Of a stretch of 64,000 nt of DNA, positions 61,462 to 64,000 are shown piece after piece. The DNA is from Vibrio mimicus CAIM 602 (GTDB lineage: Bacteria; Pseudomonadota; Gammaproteobacteria; Enterobacterales; Vibrionaceae), in assembly GCF_000338875.1 (NCBI RefSeq), contig NZ_AOMO01000088.1, positions 124,001 through 188,000 of the forward strand. The letters are read 5' to 3'. The notes under the pieces are model-generated. The model worked only from the letters and a program-made list of their open reading frames with translations. It was not told where the DNA came from and did no database searches. Each line of letters opens with the position of its first letter. Within the stretch, counting starts at the first letter, position 1. Position numbers and translations under genes: made by a program.

Positions 61462-63657
61462 TCACAAAGAACGGTATTTTTCACGCAGCCGTTGGCGTAC
61501 CCATTCGGCTAGGGAGTTCACGGCAAAAGTAAACGTTAGCAAAAGCAGTGCGGCCAAAAACAGAATACGGAAATGGGCACTTTGTACTTCAGATTCTGGC
61601 AATTCCACAGCAATCGTCGCCGATAAGGTGCGCATCCCTTCAAAAATATTCCAATCTAGCAGTGGCGTATTACCCGTTGCCATCAGCACAATCATGGTTT
61701 CGCCTACCGCACGGCCAAGCCCCATCATAATCGCTGAGAAAATACCTGGGCTAGCCGTTAGCAACACGACATAAATCAGCGTCTGCCAAGGCGTTGCACC
61801 CAGCGCCAGTGAGCCATCGGAAAGATGTTTAGGTACGGAGAAAATGGCATCTTCTGCGATTGTGAAAATGGTTGGTATCACCGCAAAACCCATCGCAAAA
61901 CCGACGACCAAAGCGTTGCGTTGATCATAGCCAATGCCGTGTTGCGCTAAATACACACGCAGATCACCATTAAACAGCGCATTCTCCAGTTCACCGCTGT
62001 AAGACAGAATCAGAGTAGCGATCCCAATCAAGACCGGAATTAAAATCAGGGCGTGCCAGCCATTAGGAATACCGCGCAACCAAGCCTTAGGTAAACTTGA
62101 CCAAATGAAACCCACCAGCATGGTCGAAATGGGTAACAGCAACATCAGCGCGAGCACCGCAGGCAAGTGACTCTCAACAAATGGTGCGAACCATAAACCT
62201 GCCAAAAAGCCGATGATCACCGTCGGCAATGCTTCCATCAGTTCAACCGTAGGCTTCACCACTCGTCGCATGGCTGGCGTCATAAAGTAAGCGGTATAAA
62301 TAGCACCCAGTACCGCAATCGGTACCGCAAACAACATGGCAAACACTGCGGCTTTTAAAGTGCCAAACGCAATCGGCACTAGGCTGAATTTCGCTTCAAA
62401 ATCGTCAGTTGCAGCGGTGGATTGCCAAACAAACTCAGGCTCTGGATAACTTTCGTACCACACTTTTTGCCACAGCGCTGAAAAGGAGACTTCTGGGTTA
62501 CGATTCTCCACTTGTGCCAAACGGATCTGACCTTGATTGTAGCTGGCCAAATAGCCTTCATTTTTTGACATCGCCACCAACTGCGGAGCTCTTTGATAAG
62601 CACGCTCAAACAGCACCAATTTCTCACTGGTAGTGTAGTGGCTCTGTAACGTTCCGTTGCGGTAAAAACTGTAGAAACCTTTACTGTTCGTATCCGGCAA
62701 TAAAAACTGCACTTCAGAGGCGAGTTTGAAATGACGAATTTGAGTCAATTGCCGTTGGCCATCCGTCAGTACATCAAACCATTGAGACACTAAGCCATCA
62801 CTGTGTACAGCCAATAATGAGAATGCCCCAGACAACAAGTAAAGCTGAGTAACTTGATGGTGAGTATCTCCTGAACTGAGATCGACGACTTCACGAACCT
62901 GATAGCCGTCGTTATCCAGCAGTGCTACCACCAACTCAGAACCCGTTCGCAAGTAAAGCGTCTTGCCATCTGGAGTGAGCAGTAATTGACTGAGGTTCTC
63001 AAATGACACACTCAAGTTTAAGCGGCTAATTTCTTGTTTTGTTTCGCGATTCACTCGCAAAACCTGTACTTGCTGTGCTTGATCGTAGGTAGCAAAAATC
63101 AGTTGTTGCTCAGTCAGTGCAAAAGCCAATTGCTGTAATGGCTGCTCACTCAAACTTAAGTCAGTGAGCAAGTCCAAACTCACCAAACTAGGCGTAAATT
63201 CACGGCCGCGTGCAGTCATAGAATGGGATAATTGTGGATGCAACACTGCCACTTGGTTATCCGAGCCTACAACAGCAAACCAACCTTGTGATGCTGGAGT
63301 TTTCGCCCATAAAGTAGGTTCAAAACCTAGGGACTGACTGAGTATCGGTTGTTCATTGGGCGATCTTAATGACCAAAACTGCCCCGTACCGTCTTTTGAT
63401 AGTAAGAAGGCATTTTCACCGTAATCCCCCACTGTCATAAACAGAGGATCTGGTGTTGAAATCGCTTTAACTGCAACATCCCCATGCCATTTGGCATCGC
63501 CAAACAACGGCACCACCACCATAGCCAAATAGATAAAAATCAGCACTAAAGCGCCTAAAACACTGACGCCGCCACAGGTCACAGCAAAACGCACCACACG
63601 GTCTTTCACTAACCGTGCGCGATCACGTTCTTTCAATGAAAATGGCTGTCTGACCAT
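61462..63657 (-). CDS. pstC: Phosphate ABC transporter permease PstC, long form with propeller-like domain
   Basis: This 731-residue protein has a TM at about 28-50, a roughly 350-residue periplasmic domain with repeating beta-strand patterns like a WD/propeller fold, and the permease domain from about 430 with several TM helices and the loop LALGATPWQTLIYVVLL. E. coli PstC has about 320 residues. No pstS phosphate-binding gene is adjacent, so the extra domain might help to bind phosphate or a partner; this is inference. First gene of the pstCAB-phoU operon, divergent from ppk. Confidence 0.93.
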   Translation of the reverse strand: MVRQPFSLKERDRARLVKDRVVRFAVTCGGVSVLGALVLIFIYLAMVVVPLFGDAKWHGDVAVKAISTPDPLFMTVGDYGENAFLLSKDGTGQFWSLRSPNEQPILSQSLGFEPTLWAKTPASQGWFAVVGSDNQVAVLHPQLSHSMTARGREFTPSLVSLDLLTDLSLSEQPLQQLAFALTEQQLIFATYDQAQQVQVLRVNRETKQEISRLNLSVSFENLSQLLLTPDGKTLYLRTGSELVVALLDNDGYQVREVVDLSSGDTHHQVTQLYLLSGAFSLLAVHSDGLVSQWFDVLTDGQRQLTQIRHFKLASEVQFLLPDTNSKGFYSFYRNGTLQSHYTTSEKLVLFERAYQRAPQLVAMSKNEGYLASYNQGQIRLAQVENRNPEVSFSALWQKVWYESYPEPEFVWQSTAATDDFEAKFSLVPIAFGTLKAAVFAMLFAVPIAVLGAIYTAYFMTPAMRRVVKPTVELMEALPTVIIGFLAGLWFAPFVESHLPAVLALMLLLPISTMLVGFIWSSLPKAWLRGIPNGWHALILIPVLIGIATLILSYSGELENALFNGDLRVYLAQHGIGYDQRNALVVGFAMGFAVIPTIFTIAEDAIFSVPKHLSDGSLALGATPWQTLIYVVLLTASPGIFSAIMMGLGRAVGETMIVLMATGNTPLLDWNIFEGMRTLSATIAVELPESEVQSAHFRILFLAALLLLTFTFAVNSLAEWVRQRLREKYRSL

Positions 63658-63856
63658 GCTTTGGACTACCTATACTTTCGGGGAGTGTCATAATATTTCG
63701 GTTGGGTGACAATTATATTACAGCTCACAATAAATTACTGAAATCAAAACAACTCTGTGACGCCAAAGCCCCCTGCAATAAAAGTGTCACAAAAATGGCC
63801 TAGTTTGCAGTACTTAAATGATAATAACGTCAATTCAAAACGGCATAAGGTAAGGT
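63658..63856. promoter_or_regulatory. Divergent pstC / ppk promoter region
   Basis: This 199-base gap should hold both promoters. TGTCA half-sites that could belong to Pho boxes occur (GTGTCATAAT near 63686; AGTGTCACAAAAATGGC near 63785), but no complete pair with the normal 11-base spacing is clear. AAGG lies just before the ppk ATG. Confidence 0.4.
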
Positions 63857-64000
63857 ATGAGTGCGGATAAGCTGTACATCGACAAGGAACTTAGTTGGCT
63901 CTCGTTCAATGAACGTGTGTTACAAGAAGCTGCCGATAAAACCGTCCCTCTGATTGAACGCATTCGTTTTCTGGGGATTTTTTCCAACAATTTGGATGAG
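63857..64000 (+). CDS. ppk: Polyphosphate kinase 1, N-terminal start (partial)
   Basis: The first 48 codons of Ppk1, cut by the window end. The start YIDKELSWLSFNERVLQEA and the following LIERIRFLGIFSNNLDE match the conserved N-terminal domain of polyphosphate kinase, which makes polyphosphate from ATP. AAGGT lies just before the ATG. It is divergent from the pst operon. Confidence 0.95.
   Translation, partial: MSADKLYIDKELSWLSFNERVLQEAADKTVPLIERIRFLGIFSNNLDE

Noticed and set aside
63680..63802. Complete Pho boxes for pstC and ppk
   Set aside because: Single TGTCA half-sites are visible, but I could not find two with the proper spacing, so no box is claimed.
1..64000. tRNA or rRNA genes, CRISPR arrays, insertion sequences, prophage
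   Set aside because: I saw no cloverleaf with a GTTCGAATC-type arm, no regularly spaced repeats, and no transposase, integrase or phage structural gene.

Overview
The window is a chromosomal segment from a gammaproteobacterium of the genus Vibrio, very probably the V. cholerae / V. mimicus clade. The pointers are a complete isc operon with fdx and iscX, an OxyR2-type regulator divergent from a peroxiredoxin gene, a GH19 chitinase next to guaA, PstC and PstA with long extensions beside ppk, and the gene order as a whole. Species is inferred from gene content and order recalled from V. cholerae, not from a database comparison. I see no rRNA, tRNA, CRISPR array, prophage or insertion sequence.

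Layout. 1-4130: end of the anaerobic citrate fermentation locus (oadA 3' end, oadB, citA, citB). 4150-10090: accessory genes, namely a small Cys-containing protein, a CSS/EAL c-di-GMP phosphodiesterase, a DOPA-dioxygenase-like protein, a frameshifted pentapeptide-repeat K+ channel, a LysR regulator and a frameshifted D-amino-acid dehydrogenase. 10460-17812: a Na+/alanine symporter, a periplasmic alkyl sulfatase with a LysR gene, a SatP-type acetate transporter and a secreted GH19 chitinase. 18049-22936: guaA, guaB, xseA and a zinc-ribbon protein. 23256-34514: an AlaX-like editing protein, der, the rodZ-ispG-hisS-yfgM-bamB operon, rlmN, ndk and pepB. 34672-40270: iscR-iscS-iscU-iscA-hscB-hscA-fdx-iscX. 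40385-47973: trmJ, suhB and the queA-tgt-yajC-secD-secF cluster. 48247-54008: a CBS protein, a chemoreceptor and the glyoxylate shunt operon aceBA. 54592-57398: oxyR2, the peroxiredoxin gene and cutC. 57442-64000: a phosphate island with ppk2, phoU, pstB, pstA, pstC and the start of ppk.

Most of the window is core metabolism: Fe-S assembly with its own IscR boxes, protein export, guanine synthesis, tRNA modification and phosphate/polyphosphate handling. The accessory part joins nutrient capture (citrate, alanine, sulfate esters, chitin, acetate) with signalling (CitAB, EAL, MCP).

The main anomalies are four genes broken by a single base (the pentapeptide channel, dadA, iscR and suhB), where restoring one base rebuilds a full-length protein. 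Two of them lack a C in the same AAGCC(C) context, so sequencing error must be considered along with real mutation. Other items worth a look are the absence of vibriobactin genes from the place where I recall them in V. cholerae, a 12-mer present three times in the der leader, a PurR-like box inside the guaB-guaA gap, a cluster of palindromes upstream of aceB, and a 25-bp palindrome between the suhB and secF terminators.
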